In this document: one piece after another, positions 42,459 to 51,819 of the stretch | How positions within the stretch are numbered: the first letter of the stretch is position 1 | How the letters are laid out: every line of letters begins with the position of its first letter | Assembly: GCA_036378535.1 (NCBI GenBank) | Contig: DASUWH010000031.1 | Location: 1-64,000 of the forward strand | Direction: 5' to 3' | Length of the DNA stretch: 64,000 nucleotides | DNA from: Gp1-AA122 sp036378535 | GTDB taxonomy: Bacteria; Acidobacteriota; Terriglobia; Terriglobales; Acidobacteriaceae | Position numbers and translations under genes: made by a program | The notes under the pieces: generated by a model | Told to the model about the DNA's origin: nothing | The model's input: the letters and a program-made list of their open reading frames with translations, nothing else | The model's database searches: none

Positions 42459-43526
42459 TCAGGGGCCGTGGGCGGCAACGACGCCGATGTCTGCAATGTT
42501 GTCGCCTTTTTTTAGGGATGGGACCGCATTGATATGCAAGATGACACCGGCGACAGGAGCGCGGGCTTCAAGTATGACTTTGCCGAAATAGTCGGTGACA
42601 ACGCCGATCTTCATGCCCTCCTGAACATAAGTACCACGCTTCACCAGGGGGTACCAAATACCAGGGCCCTCGGACAAGACATCCACAACTCTATCGAGCC
42701 AAACGGGATTCTGGATAGGCCGAGGGTCGCCTGAAAGCATTCCAAGAGCGCGCATAGTGCTGAGTGTTCCGTCGACAAGAAGAGCGACGTCATCCGCTTC
42801 CACCGTGCCGGCATAGCCAGCTTCGACGACGATGGAAGGTTTGCCACGCGCAGTAGAGGTGTTGTCGAGGTAGCGAGTGGCGGCCAGCTCGGTGGGGCGA
42901 TCGCGCCAGATAATGATGTGGTCAAGTCCAAAGGCGAGGACCATCTCTTTGGATATACGATCTTGGGTTTCCTTGCCCGTAGGTGCCCAATACGCGTAAG
43001 GGCGGAGGCTCTCATCGAGATCGCCGCCGTGATAGTCGATAAGATAATCACATCGATCGACGACTTCCTTGGTCATAAGAAAGGACGCACGTTCAGTTTG
43101 CGTCCCATCGGCTTTCCCAGGATAAAAGCGGTTCATGCTCTTGTTGTCGATGGGATTCACATGGGGGACTTTTTGCTCGAAGGATTGAATGTTGACCAGC
43201 GGAACAAGGATAACGGTGCCAGTGACTTGAGAGGGATCAAGCCGGTTGATGAGTTTTTCAACCGCGATGATGGAGGTGTATTCCGTACCGTGGGCACCAG
43301 AGACAAGAGCAAGGACCGGACCACGCTTTTTGCCGTTGATGACGATAACGGGAATATTGGTAGCGGCGTCGACCCCAGCGGGGACTTCCAAATAGCCCGT
43401 TGACGTTTGTCCCGGAGCGGCAGTGGCGGTGCCGACAGAAAAAGATAGAGCCTGTGCCTGGGCGAAGATTGAGACTAAAAGAACGATCCCGGCCGAAGCA
43501 AAGCTGCGAACAAAAGACCTAGGCAT
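42459..43526 (-). CDS. Succinylglutamate desuccinylase/aspartoacylase-family protein
   Basis: A 355-aa zinc carboxypeptidase-fold (M14-like) protein with a signal peptide ending at AQAQA. Zinc site: LVSGAHGTEYTS (His and Glu) and the later YLIDYHGGDLD His; VVEAGYAG holds the probable catalytic Glu. A C-terminal beta-domain (GTYVQEGMKIGVVTDYFG) resembles the biotinyl/lipoyl-like tail of the family. It probably removes an acyl or amide group from a periplasmic substrate. GGAGGAGCT lies directly before ATG 43526. Confidence 0.9.
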   Translation of the reverse strand: MPRSFVRSFASAGIVLLVSIFAQAQALSFSVGTATAAPGQTSTGYLEVPAGVDAATNIPVIVINGKKRGPVLALVSGAHGTEYTSIIAVEKLINRLDPSQVTGTVILVPLVNIQSFEQKVPHVNPIDNKSMNRFYPGKADGTQTERASFLMTKEVVDRCDYLIDYHGGDLDESLRPYAYWAPTGKETQDRISKEMVLAFGLDHIIIWRDRPTELAATRYLDNTSTARGKPSIVVEAGYAGTVEADDVALLVDGTLSTMRALGMLSGDPRPIQNPVWLDRVVDVLSEGPGIWYPLVKRGTYVQEGMKIGVVTDYFGKVILEARAPVAGVILHINAVPSLKKGDNIADIGVVAAHGP

Positions 43527-43697
43527 AGCTCCTCCACGGGGTGGATGAGGATACCGCGAGGGAATAATTTCAGCAACGCACAGAATCTGGCTGCATTGGT
43601 CAAAACGAGGTTCGTTGACCGACCACCACTATCATGCTGGCTCTCAAATCGTGTGCAAGGCCTTGAGCAATAGTCCGCCTGAATCGCAGTAACACGT

Positions 43698-44156
43698 CTA
43701 GCTAACGACCTTGCCCGCAGCGAGCATCTTTTTCATCTTCTCGATTCGGCGAAGACGAGTGTCGTCCTTCTTGGCTTCGGAATACCACACGATGAATTCT
43801 CTCTTGTGGGTAAAGGACAATGCGTTGAGCCTTTGAGAGACCTTTGCTCCCAGCGCCTTCTGCAATGGTGCGGGAATCTCTATCTCCCGCTTCTCGGTAT
43901 CTGCTTCAAGTGTGATGGTCACGACATTGCCCGCCTTAACGCCCGCACTCCTCCGCGCCTCGGCGTTGACCACGATGTACTGAATCCCTCCCCTGTTTCC
44001 GACCGTGCTTCGCCAAGTGTAGCCATTGATGGTTACTTTGACGGGCACCTTGGCTTTGCCCCACACATCCCGCGTGTCAAAAGGCAGGGTAAACGATGCA
44101 CTGGCATCCCTGCGCGACTCGTCTCCGTTCAGCTTCGCTCTGATTTCCTTCTGCAT
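43698..44156 (-). CDS. YdeI/OmpD-associated DUF1905 protein
   Basis: A 152-aa protein: an N-terminal DUF1905 barrel (FTLPFDTRDVWGKAKVPVKV, TVGNRGGIQYIVVNAEARR) and a C-terminal YdeI-type helical part (FTHKREFIVWYSEAKKDDTRLRRIEKMKK). Family role is unclear. ATG 44156 has GAGGAGTG upstream and is preferred to GTG 44165. Confidence 0.87.
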   Translation of the reverse strand: MQKEIRAKLNGDESRRDASASFTLPFDTRDVWGKAKVPVKVTINGYTWRSTVGNRGGIQYIVVNAEARRSAGVKAGNVVTITLEADTEKREIEIPAPLQKALGAKVSQRLNALSFTHKREFIVWYSEAKKDDTRLRRIEKMKKMLAAGKVVS

Positions 44157-44386
44157 TACCCGCACTCCTCGGCGAGCGATTCTAGCACTGATTGTTGCGT
44201 GATCCCCATGCCGTAGGCGGCGCTCAGTACCGTGTTCGGCGTCAGAGCATATTGCGGCTCACTTACTTCAACTTTCGAACGCGACGAGGTCGGATACACT
44301 GGACACTGGAGAAGTGCTTGGGACCATTACTAGACGGCCCGGCAAATCATCGCAGGCATAGCTCCATATATTAAGGATGAGAAACA

Positions 44387-45385
44387 ATGCAAAAACGCAA
44401 ACTCGGAAAAAGCAATTTGGAAGTCTCGGCCATCGGGCTCGGCTGCATGGGGATGAGCTTTTCCTATGGTCCGCCGAAAGATAAGAAGGAGATGACCGAT
44501 CTTCTCCATGCTGCTGTGGACCGCGGCATCACGTTCTTTGACACGGCGGAGGTGTACGGTCCATTCCTGAACGAAGAGCTTGTTGGCGAGGCCCTCGCTC
44601 CTTTCCGTAAGCAAGTGGCCATTGCCACCAAGTTCGGATTCGATCTGAGTGGCAGTGATAATCGCCCGGGAGCGGCAGGTCTGAATAGTTGGCCCGAGCA
44701 CATCCGGCAGGCCGTCGAAGCGTCGCTCAAGCGACTTAGGGTGGAGAAGATCGACCTGCTGTACCAGCACCGGGTTGACCCGAATGTGCCCATAGAAGAT
44801 GTCGCCGGCACGGTGAAGGAACTGATTCAAGCGGGTAAGGTCAAGCATTTCGGAATGTCCGAGGCAGGCGTAAAGACGATTCGCCGCGCCCATGCCGTCC
44901 AGCCGCTCACCGCACTGCAAAGCGAGTACTCGCTGTGGTGGAGGAAGCCGGAGCAGGAAGTGATACCCACACTGGAGGAACTCGGCATAGGCTTCGTTCC
45001 TTATAGCCCGCTTGGGAAAGGCTTCCTCACAGGAGCGATCAAAAAAGACACGACCTTCGCCAGTTCCGATTTCCGCAGCACGCTGCCTCGCTTTACGCCA
45101 GAGGCCCTCAAGACGAACCAGACACTCATCGACCTGCTGGGCAGGATTGCGAAAAGCGAAAATGCGACTCCTGCTCAGATCGCGCTCGCCTGGCTGCTTG
45201 CGCAAAAGCCCTGGATCGTTCCGATTCCCGGCACGACGAAGCTGAATCGTCTGGAGGAAAACATCGGCGCCCTGTCGATCCGACTATCGCCCGACGACTT
45301 ACGAGACATCGATGTCGCCGCCTCGAACATCAAGGTAGAAGGAGCCCGGTATCCAGAACGCCTGGAGAAAATGACTGGCCTGTGA
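44387..45385 (+). CDS. Aldo/keto reductase
   Basis: A 332-aa NADPH-dependent oxidoreductase of the YajO/AKR13-like group. It shows the TIM-barrel start (VSAIGLGCMGMSF), catalytic Asp/Tyr in FFDTAEVYGPFLNEE, Lys in VAIATKFGFD, and His in DLLYQHRVDP. The cofactor site near the end is IPIPGTTKLNRLEENIGAL in approximate form (VPIPGTTK). It reduces aldehydes or ketones; the substrate is unknown. Followed by a cupin and a DUF385 gene on the same strand, probably one transcript. Confidence 0.95.
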   Translation: MQKRKLGKSNLEVSAIGLGCMGMSFSYGPPKDKKEMTDLLHAAVDRGITFFDTAEVYGPFLNEELVGEALAPFRKQVAIATKFGFDLSGSDNRPGAAGLNSWPEHIRQAVEASLKRLRVEKIDLLYQHRVDPNVPIEDVAGTVKELIQAGKVKHFGMSEAGVKTIRRAHAVQPLTALQSEYSLWWRKPEQEVIPTLEELGIGFVPYSPLGKGFLTGAIKKDTTFASSDFRSTLPRFTPEALKTNQTLIDLLGRIAKSENATPAQIALAWLLAQKPWIVPIPGTTKLNRLEENIGALSIRLSPDDLRDIDVAASNIKVEGARYPERLEKMTGL

Positions 45386-45432
45386 GCGGATAACGTTTCC
45401 AGATCGAGACACATGCAAGAGGGAAGACATTG

Positions 45433-45834
45433 ATGGACATCAAGAGAGTCGGTACGCAACCTTCTACGAAAGGGCCGGCAGAGTGGTTCACTGGCGCGGT
45501 ACGGATCGATCCGCTTTTTCAGGCGCCTGATCCGGCGCTGATGCAGGGCGCCGCCGTCACATTTGAGCCCGGCGCCCGAACCGCCTGGCACACGCATCCC
45601 CTCGGCCAGACTCTCATCATCACCGCCGGCTGCGGCCGTGCGCAACGGTGGGGCGGTCCTATGGAAGAGATCCGGCCCGGTGACGTGGTCTGGTTCTCCC
45701 CCGGCGAGAAGCACTGGCACGGGGCTGGCCCGACTACAGCTATGACGCACATCGCTATTCAGGAAAAGCGCGACGGCAAGGTGGTCGACTGGATGGAGCA
45801 TGTGACCGACGAGCAGTACCGCTCCGCGAAATAA
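45433..45834 (+). CDS. Cupin domain protein
   Basis: A 133-aa small cupin. Motif 1 is FEPGARTAWHTHPLGQTLII with HxH and a later residue, and motif 2 is RPGDVVWFSPGEKHWHGAG. Metal ligands His-His-(Gln)-His are in place. Such proteins act as dioxygenases, isomerases or sensors; this one resembles the cupins that travel with carboxymuconolactone decarboxylases and aldo/keto reductases. It lies 47 bp after the aldo/keto reductase and 11 bp before the DUF385 gene. Confidence 0.9.
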   Translation: MDIKRVGTQPSTKGPAEWFTGAVRIDPLFQAPDPALMQGAAVTFEPGARTAWHTHPLGQTLIITAGCGRAQRWGGPMEEIRPGDVVWFSPGEKHWHGAGPTTAMTHIAIQEKRDGKVVDWMEHVTDEQYRSAK

Positions 45835-45845
45835 AGGAGGATTCG

Positions 45846-46208
45846 ATGCCGACCAAGGACAGCAGCATAAAAGAACGCCTTTCCCGATCTAACGAAATCA
45901 ATATCAGCGTGACCGGCAGAAAGTCGGGACGCACCATCTCCAACCCAGTCTGGTTCGTATTGGATGGAGACAAGCTTTACCTGCTGCCGGTACAGGGGTC
46001 GGATACGCAGTGGTACAAGAACGTGCTCAAGAAGCCGACGATTCGGATCAGTGCAGGGGGAGCAGAGGCTGAATTCGAGGTTGTTCCTATTAATGACCCC
46101 AAACAGGTGAAGTCTGTGGTCGAGAAATTCCGCGCCAAGTATGGGGCGAGCGACGTGAAGACGTACTATTCAAAGCTCGACGTCGCCGTCGTCGTCGAAA
46201 TGGTCTGA
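45846..46208 (+). CDS. DUF385/nitroreductase-like flavin-binding protein
   Basis: A 120-aa split-barrel protein: VTGRKSGRTISNPVWFVLDG, LYLLPVQGSDTQWYKNVLKK and PTIRISAGGAEAEFEVVP are typical of the F420/flavin-dependent DUF385 and DUF2255-like families. It probably binds a flavin or deazaflavin. The start has AAAGGAGGATTCG upstream. Third gene of the aldo/keto reductase-cupin unit. Confidence 0.85.
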   Translation: MPTKDSSIKERLSRSNEINISVTGRKSGRTISNPVWFVLDGDKLYLLPVQGSDTQWYKNVLKKPTIRISAGGAEAEFEVVPINDPKQVKSVVEKFRAKYGASDVKTYYSKLDVAVVVEMV

Positions 46209-46311
46209 GGGGAATGCTCGACCGTAAATGTCTCGGCCTACCTGTATACTGCTGCCGTTTGTAGAGACCGTTTCCTCTGAGGACGCGGCGTAGTCTTAAG
46301 GGAAGGCTGTT

Positions 46312-46753
46312 ATGAGCTGCAGAAATCTGTTAGCACTCATCGTCTGTTGCGCGGTTCCGATGGCTGCCGGCGAAGGAAGTGACCAGGCCAAGGATGCAAC
46401 AGCGGGCGCCTGGAAGTTTGCCGTGTCTGGAGACTCGCGAAATTGCGGCAACGTGGTTATGCCGGCGATTGCTGCCGCGGTGAAAAAGGAGAATGCGGAG
46501 TTTTATTGGCACTTGGGGGATTATCGCGCGATCTACAAGTTTGACGAGGACTATCTTGCCGAACCGAACATTCAGCGCGACGGCAAAGATCCTACGATCT
46601 TTGAAAGCGGACCGCTTCGAGCCTATGGGGACGGCACCCGCCGATAATGGTGCGATCTCGCTGACCGTCTCTTCCAATGCGATTGCGACGGTAGGTGCGG
46701 GCGAAGTTCGGTGGGCTAGACTGCAGGTCGATGTTGCTGCGCGCTCCGCCTGA
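46312..46753 (+). pseudogene. Truncated metallophosphoesterase
   Basis: From ATG 46312 there is a signal-like segment (LLALIVCCAVPMAAG) and the N-terminal metallophosphoesterase motif FAVSGDSRNCG, then FYWHLGDYRAIYKFDEDYL with the second metal site. The frame then runs into FESGPLRAYGDGTRR and stops at 46647. The other metal ligands (GNHE and later His) are missing. A different frame continues to 46753 with AISLTVSSNAIATVGAGEVR, which looks like a C-terminal piece. An internal deletion joining both ends explains this; the product cannot be active. Confidence 0.7.
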
Positions 46754-46834
46754 TCAGAATTTTTGTTTCCAACGCCCTTTCAGAAGGCGCGTGCTACCTC
46801 AGAAGTCTTGAAACCGCAGAGATTTTAACCCCGT

Positions 46835-47119
46835 TCAGGCCCGCATCTGGCGCGAAGCGTCCCCCTCAACTTCCGACTTCGGCGCTTTTCGGATGGCGGC
46901 GGGAATGGTGCCGCCGTCGAGCTCTGTAGTCGCGGATCGAGGTGAAATCAATACTCCGTGGCTGGGATCGTTAATGATGCGCAAGTAGCTGGCGCAGGAT
47001 GAGCATAGCCAATAGTAATGCGCGGAGGGCTGCTGCTGCGATTTGATCACGAACAGTTCGCCGTCCCGCAGGTAGAGGAATTCATTGCCGCACTCCGGGT
47101 TGGCACAGTGGGAAACCAC
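46835..47119 (-). CDS. Small zinc-ribbon hypothetical protein
   Basis: A 94-aa protein with two Cys pairs, CANPEC near the N-terminus and CSSC about 33 residues later, fitting a zinc ribbon. The segment between them reads FLYLRDGELFVIKSQ. GTG 47119 is used, with GGAGTAAG upstream. A nucleic acid or protein-binding role is possible, but no named family was recognised. Confidence 0.7.
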   Translation of the reverse strand: MVSHCANPECGNEFLYLRDGELFVIKSQQQPSAHYYWLCSSCASYLRIINDPSHGVLISPRSATTELDGGTIPAAIRKAPKSEVEGDASRQMRA

Positions 47120-47451
47120 GTTCTTACTCCTAAATCAAGGTGGGGCCGTTGCATCACTGTGGCAGGCAGTAGTCTCAAGGGTATGTGATGCAGATCACAT
47201 GGCGATGAATAAACTTGCGGCGCTGTTGAAATTTCAAGCACCCCACGGGGAAAACGAGAATGCCAGGTGCCCGATGTGGGTTCAAGCTGCCTCTTTGATC
47301 GCGAGGAACAAAGGCCGGCGGGGGAGACCGAGATGGAGGTGTGTTCCCATCGGCCTGATTCGCCCAACTGCGTGCACTTGCGATAGCATCGAACTGTGTA
47401 CCGGGCTGCTTGCGCGTCGGGCCCCACACCAAGACGGAGAAAAGCCGAACG

Positions 47452-48063
47452 ATGATCAAGCGCATCGCGATTTATTCCGCGTTGTTGATGTCGATTGCTG
47501 TCCGCTGCGCCCTGGCGCAGGCGCCCGCTTCTGCGCCTGCCTATAAGTTTGAAGTGGGCGCCTTTGCCGAAGATTTTCGCCTGGGCCGCATCAGCCCCAC
47601 TTTGGATATGCCGGGCGTGGGCGCTCGCATTTCGCTCTTTCCGCACTCCTGGTTTCAGCTGGAACTGGAAGGCAGCTACGATTTTACGCAGACTTTTACC
47701 TCGTCGTGGACGAATGGCTTTGTCACCGACAATTTGACCACCCACTTGCGGGCATCGCGCTGGCTGGCCGGGGGGAAAGTCAACAAGCGAGTCTTAAACA
47801 AGAGAATGCGCGTGTTCGCGACGGTGAAAGCTGGATTTATAAACTTTACCGCCTCCACCGCCAATATCCCGCAAGGGTTTACGAATCCGCAGGATCCGGC
47901 CACCACCGGCGGAACCGATATCCTTCTTTATCCGGGGGGAGGGGTGGAATACTCGTTTGGCCGCTGGGGGCTGAGGTTCGACGCGGGCGATGATATGTAC
48001 TTCGATCACGGGCACCACTACAACAATATAAGAGGAACCTTTGGTCCGACTTTCCGCTTCTGA
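47452..48063 (+). CDS. Outer-membrane beta-barrel protein
   Basis: A 203-aa exported protein with a signal peptide ending CALAQA, then alternating amphipathic strands (YKFEVGAFAEDFRL, FQLELEGSYDFTQTF, FATVKAGFINF, LRFDAGDDMYF) and a C-terminal aromatic residue (GPTFRF), the signature recognised by the Bam complex. It is probably a small 8-stranded barrel of the OmpA/OmpX type. ATG 47452 is chosen because the signal peptide begins there. Confidence 0.85.
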   Translation: MIKRIAIYSALLMSIAVRCALAQAPASAPAYKFEVGAFAEDFRLGRISPTLDMPGVGARISLFPHSWFQLELEGSYDFTQTFTSSWTNGFVTDNLTTHLRASRWLAGGKVNKRVLNKRMRVFATVKAGFINFTASTANIPQGFTNPQDPATTGGTDILLYPGGGVEYSFGRWGLRFDAGDDMYFDHGHHYNNIRGTFGPTFRF

Positions 48064-48176
48064 TTGGCCCTTTGTTATGTCGTCGGCTTGGTTTCCTGTG
48101 CTACATTAGTCTCCTCGCCGCGCCGGGGCGTGGGGTCCTGAGCCGAAGCAGTCCACAAGCGCTGGAAGGGAGTGCC

Positions 48177-48584
48177 ATGGCAACCATCAATGACATCATT
48201 AAGGATCGCCGGGTCTATTCGATCGACGCGGATAGCACCGTCTTGGAAGCAGCGCGTTTCATGATGGAACACAGCATAGGCGCACTACCGGTGTTACGTA
48301 ATGGCGAGCTGGTTGGTATTTTTTCCGAGCGCGACGTGATGAACCGTGTAGTGGCTGTCGGCCGCATGCCGGGCCAGACCCGGGTTTCCGAGGTTATGAC
48401 CGCCAATCCACGGTCCGTGGGTCCGGATGAGTCCATTGACGATTGCCTGTTCCTGATGAAGGAATTCGGCTTTCGCCATCTCCCCGTCTGTCAGGACAAA
48501 CAATTGAAAGGCTTAATTTCGCTGCGTGATGTGCTGCTGCGCGATGCCCGGCAGCAGGGCTATCCGCGGCGCCTGGCGGTCTAA
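48177..48584 (+). CDS. Tandem CBS-domain protein
   Basis: A 135-aa protein consisting of two CBS motifs (a Bateman module): VYSIDADSTVLEAARFMMEH with LVGIFSERDVM, and PRSVGPDESIDDCLFLMKE with LKGLISLRDVL. It should bind adenosine nucleotides as a dimer and act as an energy-responsive regulator; the partner is unknown. GGAAGGGAGT precedes ATG 48177. Its stop overlaps the convergent gene by 4 nt. Confidence 0.92.
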   Translation: MATINDIIKDRRVYSIDADSTVLEAARFMMEHSIGALPVLRNGELVGIFSERDVMNRVVAVGRMPGQTRVSEVMTANPRSVGPDESIDDCLFLMKEFGFRHLPVCQDKQLKGLISLRDVLLRDARQQGYPRRLAV

Positions 48585-49321
48585 TTTTCTGATTCCACCG
48601 GCCTTTGCTGCAGGGCCGGCTCTTCTCCGGGTGGCGGCAGGGTGAACGGGAATTCGTACACCACCTTATCCCCGGGAATCCGCAAGACGAAATTTTCTTC
48701 TTGCTTCCAGTCGCCTTTCCACTTCGTCTTAGTGTTGAAGAAGACCATGCCTGTGATCTCCGGTTGACCGGTATCGAGGGTGACGTCCTGCAAGGCTTTC
48801 GTACTCAGGTATTCCAGCCACTCGGTTACCAGTTTTTCATGTTCTCTGAGCTTGGATTCGATCAACTCTCTCCGCTCGGGATGCTGCTTCAGCTCCCGCT
48901 CGCTCTGGTGAATCAATTCGTCCGAATCGTCTTGTATGCGATAGGAGAAACCATCGGGATCGAGGCTGCTCAGGCGCACGTGATAATGATCGACCAGTTC
49001 CAGGCTGATGTGGTCGGGGCTGATGTCAAGAGGTTTGGTACCGGTATTCTGGAAGGTGAGCAGCACACGGAAGACATGCTTAAGAGTACGCCGGGTCTTC
49101 TGCAGTTCCTGGCTATCGACCGTCAGGGTGATCTTCTCGGTTTCGTACTGCAGGGAGTAGTGGTAGAGACCGTCGCCACTTTTGACCAGGCTGCATTGCG
49201 GATCGCCTTCGCGCCAGCGCACCGTCGGCGGCCGCTTATCTTTAGCCTGCGCCGCTTGTCCGAGGTACACCCACGCTGAGAACACCACGAGCAGAATCGC
49301 CCCAGCCCGCAAGTTTGTCAT
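48581..49321 (-). CDS. Exported hypothetical protein
   Basis: A 246-aa protein with a clear signal peptide from ATG 49321 (LRAGAILLVVFSAWVYLG, cleavage near AQA). The mature part has a beta-rich domain (LKHVFRVLLTFQNTGTKPLD, resembling an immunoglobulin-like fold), a central charged helix of about 45 residues (RELKQHPERRELIESKLREH) and a Pro-rich tail. Probably periplasmic. Family not recognised. Confidence 0.72.
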   Translation of the reverse strand: MTNLRAGAILLVVFSAWVYLGQAAQAKDKRPPTVRWREGDPQCSLVKSGDGLYHYSLQYETEKITLTVDSQELQKTRRTLKHVFRVLLTFQNTGTKPLDISPDHISLELVDHYHVRLSSLDPDGFSYRIQDDSDELIHQSERELKQHPERRELIESKLREHEKLVTEWLEYLSTKALQDVTLDTGQPEITGMVFFNTKTKWKGDWKQEENFVLRIPGDKVVYEFPFTLPPPGEEPALQQRPVESEN

Positions 49322-49532
49322 GTTCAACGGGGATCGCATCGGCGGCAGAACCAACTGAACCCAAGATTACTAAGGTCCCTTAAAACCAGCAACTCTAAAT
49401 CCGGCACGATTAAGGCCCGTAACTCACGGATGTACAGACTCTACCGGATAGCAGTTGTTATGGTTCGACCACTACGATTCCTAATGGATGACTGCGATTC
49501 TAAGAGACTTACATATGGGAGAGGGTGTTGAT

Positions 49533-50369
49533 ATGAAGATCATAAGCAGGACAAACCGGTACCTGGTACTGCTCACGGCGCTTGCCTTAACGTTGGCGTG
49601 CAGCCTGTGGGCGCAGGACACGACTACGCAGAATTCGTCGGAACAAACCGGCACGAGCAAACCTTTGCCGCCTTCCAAAACCGCGGCTGAAACCAGCAAG
49701 AACGCAACGGGTGAAAAGACGGATATGGAGAAGCGGTTGGACGCTTCCGCGACGGTCCTTGATGAAATTATGAAGGTACCGGAAAAGGGAATTCCGCAGG
49801 ACGCGTTCACCGGCGCCAAGTGCCTGGTGGTGATTCCTTCTACGGTGAAAATCGCCCTGGTGTTTGGCGGCGAGCATGGCAAAGGCGAGGCCACTTGCCG
49901 GTCGTCAAATGGCTGGACTGCTCCCGTCCCGGTGGATCTGACCGGTGGCAGCTGGGGCCTGCAGGTCGGCGGTGAGGCAGTCGATCTCGTCATGCTGGTC
50001 ATGAGCCAGAAGGGAATGGACGCGCTCCTCACCAACAAATTCAAGATTGGCGCCAGCGCTTCGGGCGCGGCTGGCCCAGTCGGGCGGCAAGCCTCGGGAA
50101 GCACCGATTGGAAGTTCAAATCCGACGTGCTGACCTATTCGCGTGCGCGTGGCGCGTTTGCCGGCATCGATCTGAATGGCGCGGTGATCAAGCAGGACAA
50201 GGACGAGACTGCGGTTCTCTACGGCAAGGTCTTGCCGTTCCAGACGATACTCTCCGGCCAAGTCCCCCCGCCTCCGGCGGCACGGCCTTTCTTAGCTGCG
50301 GTGAGGAAGTATTCAGCCGAATCGAAACAGACCAAGGAATCGGGCGCCATCGCACCGCCGTCCGAATAA
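49533..50369 (+). CDS. Exported SYLF (YSC84-like) lipid-binding protein
   Basis: A 278-aa protein with a signal peptide (LVLLTALALTLACSLWAQ) and a SYLF domain over residues ~65-250: RLDASATVLDEIMKVPEKGI, AKCLVVIPSTVKIALVFGG, GGSWGLQVGGEAVDLVMLVM and FSRARGAFAGIDLNGAVI in the form YSRARGAFAG. Eukaryotic SYLF proteins bind phosphoinositides; bacterial ones are exported and of unclear role. A GAGAGGG tract precedes ATG 49533. An intrinsic terminator follows the gene. Confidence 0.9.
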   Translation: MKIISRTNRYLVLLTALALTLACSLWAQDTTTQNSSEQTGTSKPLPPSKTAAETSKNATGEKTDMEKRLDASATVLDEIMKVPEKGIPQDAFTGAKCLVVIPSTVKIALVFGGEHGKGEATCRSSNGWTAPVPVDLTGGSWGLQVGGEAVDLVMLVMSQKGMDALLTNKFKIGASASGAAGPVGRQASGSTDWKFKSDVLTYSRARGAFAGIDLNGAVIKQDKDETAVLYGKVLPFQTILSGQVPPPPAARPFLAAVRKYSAESKQTKESGAIAPPSE

Positions 50370-50392
50370 CAGTTAGCTGAATCATCCAGGTG

Positions 50393-50419
50393 AGCGGCCT
50401 CAAACGGGGCCGCTTTTTT
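50393..50419 (+). terminator. Intrinsic terminator of the SYLF gene
   Basis: AGCGGCC (50393-50399) pairs with GGCCGCT (50408-50414) around an 8-nt loop and runs into six T. It lies 24 bp after the SYLF stop codon. Confidence 0.88.
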
Positions 50420-50466
50420 CATGCCAACACAAAATCGCATGCTGGTAAAAATGTCTTAGATACTTC

Positions 50467-51642
50467 TCAGGCGAGCAACGCCTTGGGATTGCGAATCGCT
50501 TCCGCGAGATCATCCAGAAATAGCGCACCTTTCGCGCCGTCAACCACCCGGTGATCGCACGATAAGGTCATGTTCATAGTCGGGCGAACCGTGGGCTTGC
50601 GGTTAACGGGCACCACGCGATCGACAATCCTGCCCACCGCCAAGATCGCCACCTGAGGAGGCGTGATGATCGCCTGAAAAGAGTCGACGTTAAACATACC
50701 GAGATTGCTGATGGTAAAAGTTCCATTGCTCACGTCCGCCGGACGAAGCTTTCCGGCGCGCGCGCGTTCGGCCAGATCCCGGCGCTGAGCGGTCAATTCG
50801 GTTATTTCGAGTTTGTCGGCTTGATGAATGACAGCAGTTACCACGCCGTCGTCTACCGCGATTGCAAGCGCAAGATTGATGTCCGCATTGCGGCGAATGG
50901 CGGAGCCGGTCCAGCTTGCATTGAGAAGGGGATGGTTGGGCAATACTCTGGCCGCCAGAAAGGCGAGCAGATCGGTGTGGCTGGGCCGGAGACCAGCCGT
51001 CTTCTCAAGATTCACGCAAAGTGCGTTTCGAACTTCGACCAGTGCGCCGACATCTAGAGTACGCGTCAAGAAAAAATGCGGGACGGTGGTCCAACTCTGG
51101 GCGGTACGCTCGGCCATCAACCTGGCGACCGTGCTGAGGCTCTGGTCGGCGCTTGCCGGTGCTGCGCTACGAGCTTCGACGGCGGTCAATATATCTTTCT
51201 CTAGAATTGCGCCGTCAGGTCCGGAGCCGCGCACCGCCGAGATATCGATTCCATGTTCCCGCGCGAGGCGGCGGGCCTTGGGTGAGAGCCGGGCACCATC
51301 ATTGGGGTTTGACGCTGCCACGGCCGCAGCCTTGGTCGTCACCGCCTCACTCGTTATTCGCCGTCCAGACTCACTGGGACCGGAATCGGCGGGAGGAGTT
51401 TCCCCGGGCTTAACAATCCACGCGATCGTTTGACCTACAGGCACGTCCGTTCCCGGATGAGCTTTGATGCCGGCAAGAACGCCATCGCCTGGCGCCTCGA
51501 TCTCCATGACCGCCTTGTCGGTTTCGATCTCGAGAAGAATCTCGCCTTTGGAGACCGTCTCGCCCTCTTTTTTGCGCCACGCCAGAAGCTTGCCTGTTTC
51601 CTGGGCCATCTCCAGCGCCGGCATGATTACGTTGATGGGCAT
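50467..51642 (-). CDS. 2-oxoacid dehydrogenase E2 (dihydrolipoyl acyltransferase)
   Basis: A 391-aa E2 core protein. One lipoyl domain (EIETDKAVMEIEAPGDG with the lipoylated Lys), a linker, a peripheral-subunit-binding domain (RLSPKARRLAREHGIDISAV) and the acyltransferase domain with TFTISNLGMFNVDSF and the catalytic DHRVVDGA. It transfers the acyl group made by E1 to CoA. It belongs with the E1 alpha and beta genes upstream; the M24-fold gene separates them. No dihydrolipoamide dehydrogenase (E3) gene is in the cluster, so a genomic E3 must be shared. The substrate (pyruvate, acetoin or a branched oxoacid) cannot be decided. Confidence 0.95.
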   Translation of the reverse strand: MPINVIMPALEMAQETGKLLAWRKKEGETVSKGEILLEIETDKAVMEIEAPGDGVLAGIKAHPGTDVPVGQTIAWIVKPGETPPADSGPSESGRRITSEAVTTKAAAVAASNPNDGARLSPKARRLAREHGIDISAVRGSGPDGAILEKDILTAVEARSAAPASADQSLSTVARLMAERTAQSWTTVPHFFLTRTLDVGALVEVRNALCVNLEKTAGLRPSHTDLLAFLAARVLPNHPLLNASWTGSAIRRNADINLALAIAVDDGVVTAVIHQADKLEITELTAQRRDLAERARAGKLRPADVSNGTFTISNLGMFNVDSFQAIITPPQVAILAVGRIVDRVVPVNRKPTVRPTMNMTLSCDHRVVDGAKGALFLDDLAEAIRNPKALLA

Positions 51643-51819
51643 AGAATTAATTGAGTAATTGAGTAATTTGTAATTGAGTAATTTGCAATTAGTAAGTTGT
51701 AATTACCAACTTGTAATCACCAATTCGTTTGCAGCCGAGTATGTTGTCGTAATTTTAGGACGTCGCAGTCCGTACAATGAGAGTCTTAAATTACCAAATT
51801 ACAAAATCCCCAATACTCT
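51643..51819. other. AT-rich spacer with short GTAATT repeats
   Basis: Between the M24 and E2 genes, 51649-51720 consists of near-repeats of TTGAGTAATT and TTGTAATTACCAAC-like units, far more AT-rich than its surroundings. No gene. Confidence 0.6.
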
